A stretch of 64,000 nucleotides of DNA from Sphingobium cyanobacteriorum (lineage in GTDB: Bacteria > Pseudomonadota > Alphaproteobacteria > Sphingomonadales > Sphingomonadaceae), in the NCBI RefSeq assembly GCF_030580935.1, contig NZ_JAUQOM010000007.1, positions 62,001 to 126,000 of the forward strand. Direction: 5' to 3'. Of this stretch, positions 62,765-64,000 are shown piece by piece. Positions within the stretch are counted from its first letter, which is position 1; each line of letters begins with the position of its first letter. A model generated the notes under the pieces. It was not told where the DNA came from. It did not search any database and saw nothing but the letters and a program-made list of their open reading frames with translations. A program made the position numbers and the translations under genes.

Positions 62765-63730
62765 TCAGGCCGTCGCCTTGAGCCAGTCCGCGACCTTCCG
62801 TGCAATCGCGTGGAAGGCGCCGGCATGGGGCCCTTCGCCGGCCGCCGGGGGATCGCCAGCGTCAGACCGGCTGCGAATGTCGATCGCCAGCGGAATACGG
62901 CCGAGGAAAGGCATGGACAGGTCGCCCGCTGTGCTTTCCGCGCCGCCCTGACCAAAGGGATCGGAGACTTCGCCGCAATGGGGGCAGGCATAGCCGGCCA
63001 TATTTTCCACCAGCCCGACCATCGGCACGCCGGCCTGGTTGAACAGGCTGACCGCGCGGGTAGCGTCGATCAGCGCCAGATCCTGCGGCGTGGACACGAT
63101 CACCGCGCCGGCCGGCTTGTGCTTTTGAACCATCGACAATTGGATATCGCCGGTGCCGGGCGGCATGTCGACCACCAGCAATTCGGCATCGCCCCAATGC
63201 GCGTCGATCAGTTGCGACAGCGCATTGCCCGCCATCGGCCCGCGCCATGCCAGCGCCTTGCCCGGTTCGACCAGATGCGCCATCGACAGCATCGGGATGC
63301 CCAGCGTGCCGGTGACAGGCACCAGCTTCTTGTCGCGGGCGACCGGCTTCTGGTCCTCGCTGTCCATCAGTTTCGCCTGCGACGGGCCATAAATGTCGGC
63401 ATCGACCAGCCCGACCCGGATTCCCAGTCGATGCAAGGCGACGGCGAGATTGGCGGACAGGGTGGATTTGCCCACCCCGCCCTTGCCCGACGCGATGGCA
63501 AGGATGCGCAAGGCCCTGCGTTCAGCGGTCATGGCCAGTCGCACGTCCGTCACCCCCGGCACCGTCAGGGCGCCTTCGCGGATCGCGGCGGCCAGGCCGT
63601 CACGCTGTTCCATGGACAATCCGCCCACGTCGAGCGCGATCGTCATCACCCCGTCCCTGACGCGCGGGGGGCTGGCACGGCCGTCGGTCAGGGCGGTCAG
63701 GCGGGCGGCGAAATCGTCTAGATCGGTCAT
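62765..63730 (-). CDS. apbC: Mrp/NBP35 family Fe-S cluster carrier ATPase
   Basis: 321-residue P-loop ATPase that carries [4Fe-4S] clusters to apo-proteins. An N-terminal MIP18-like domain (about 1-90) is followed by the deviant Walker A IASGKGGVGKSTLSANLAVA, the VDADIYGPSQAKL segment, and the cluster-binding CxxC in NMAGYACPHCGEVSDPFGQG. It is divergent from hflK, as in many proteobacteria. Alternative symbol: mrp. Confidence 0.95.
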   Translation of the reverse strand: MTDLDDFAARLTALTDGRASPPRVRDGVMTIALDVGGLSMEQRDGLAAAIREGALTVPGVTDVRLAMTAERRALRILAIASGKGGVGKSTLSANLAVALHRLGIRVGLVDADIYGPSQAKLMDSEDQKPVARDKKLVPVTGTLGIPMLSMAHLVEPGKALAWRGPMAGNALSQLIDAHWGDAELLVVDMPPGTGDIQLSMVQKHKPAGAVIVSTPQDLALIDATRAVSLFNQAGVPMVGLVENMAGYACPHCGEVSDPFGQGGAESTAGDLSMPFLGRIPLAIDIRSRSDAGDPPAAGEGPHAGAFHAIARKVADWLKATA

Positions 63731-63803
63731 GGCGAGGCTCTCTAGGAAAGTTTCGCAGCCTTTGGCACTGTTTTTCGTGAAAAAGCCTTCCTATAGATGA
63801 AGC

Positions 63804-64000
63804 ATGAAAAGACTATCCGGGTGGATGCCCGCAATCGCAGCAATGGTTCAAGGCCCCTGGGGCGGCAAGAATGACGGCCCTGACGGGGACGGGCAGAAGG
63901 GCGGCGATGGCGGCCCGCGCAATCCGTGGACCCAGCCGGGCAAATCCGGCGGTGGCCAGAAAGGCCCTTCCGCAATCGAGGAATTGCTGCGCCGGGGCCG
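63804..64000 (+). CDS. hflK: FtsH protease modulator HflK, N-terminal fragment (partial)
   Basis: 65 codons before the window ends. ATG 63804 opens MKRLSGWMPAIAAMVQGPWG, then a Gly/Pro-rich stretch with GGPRNPWTQPG and finally AIEELLRRG, the N-terminal pattern of HflK before its transmembrane helix and SPFH domain. MVQGPWGG at 63843 is an alternative start. Assigned from composition and the mrp-hflK context, so moderately sure. Confidence 0.7.
   Translation, partial: MKRLSGWMPAIAAMVQGPWGGKNDGPDGDGQKGGDGGPRNPWTQPGKSGGGQKGPSAIEELLRRG

Overview
The window is chromosomal DNA from an alphaproteobacterium of the family Sphingomonadaceae, most likely Sphingobium or a close relative. This is inferred from the high GC content, the alphaproteobacterial SOS-box type (GTTC-N7-GTTC) in front of lexA, a ChpT phosphotransferase, an ALAS-type hemA, a TopA with a lysine/alanine-rich tail, and dispersed intergenic repeats of a kind I associate with sphingomonads. 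No search was run, so the genus is an inference.

Layout. 1-9 kb: end of rpiB, glyA, nrdR, a TrmJ-type methylase, chorismate mutase, rpsD, an M28 lipoprotein peptidase, a DUF6265 protein, the putrescine genes aguA-aguB, a small ORF, folK and tRNA-Lys. 9-14 kb (minus): acyl-CoA dehydrogenase, glutathione reductase, pgi. 14-23 kb: lepB-rnc-era, a diguanylate cyclase, then topA, a DUF1275 protein, dprA and plsY on the minus strand. 23-35 kb: murI, hemA, trpG-trpD-trpC-moaC-moeA (start/stop overlaps from trpD on), lexA, comEC (minus), gltX, gltA. 35-45 kb: CinA-like protein, map, glnB-glnA behind a candidate sigma-54 promoter, nitronate monooxygenase, chpT, a JAMM peptidase, rluD, rpoH, thiE, class I aldolase.

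45-50 kb is the clearest accessory segment. It has about 0.9 kb of lower-GC non-coding DNA, an 881-residue patatin-like protein whose catalytic Ser and Asp are about 600 residues apart with a multi-pass membrane region between them, and a translationally coupled small ORF interrupted by a decayed IS701-type insertion sequence. Removing the IS and one 4-bp target copy restores one 99-codon frame.

50-58 kb holds mlaA and then a two-armed iron module. The plus arm is PepSY membrane protein, DUF2271 protein, DUF4198 protein and ApbE flavin transferase. The convergent minus arm is a Fiu-like TonB-dependent receptor and a PiuC-type hydroxylase. The DUF2271 protein carries a DGVTGAT motif matching ApbE flavinylation sites, and both arms have similar Fur-like operators upstream. 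I read this as a ferric-siderophore uptake and flavin-based reduction system. 58-64 kb is a minus-strand run (mrp, CoA-binding protein, an orphan molybdenum hydroxylase large subunit, hemH, phbB, an RHH protein), with the 5' end of hflK at the right edge.

Most of the window is ordinary core genome. The points most worth a second look are the membrane-split patatin and its interrupted partner, the flavinylation/iron module, the glnB leader with a perfect 24-bp palindrome, the terminal-inverted-repeat element at 35.9 kb, and two genes (folK, apbE) that appear to start at CTG.
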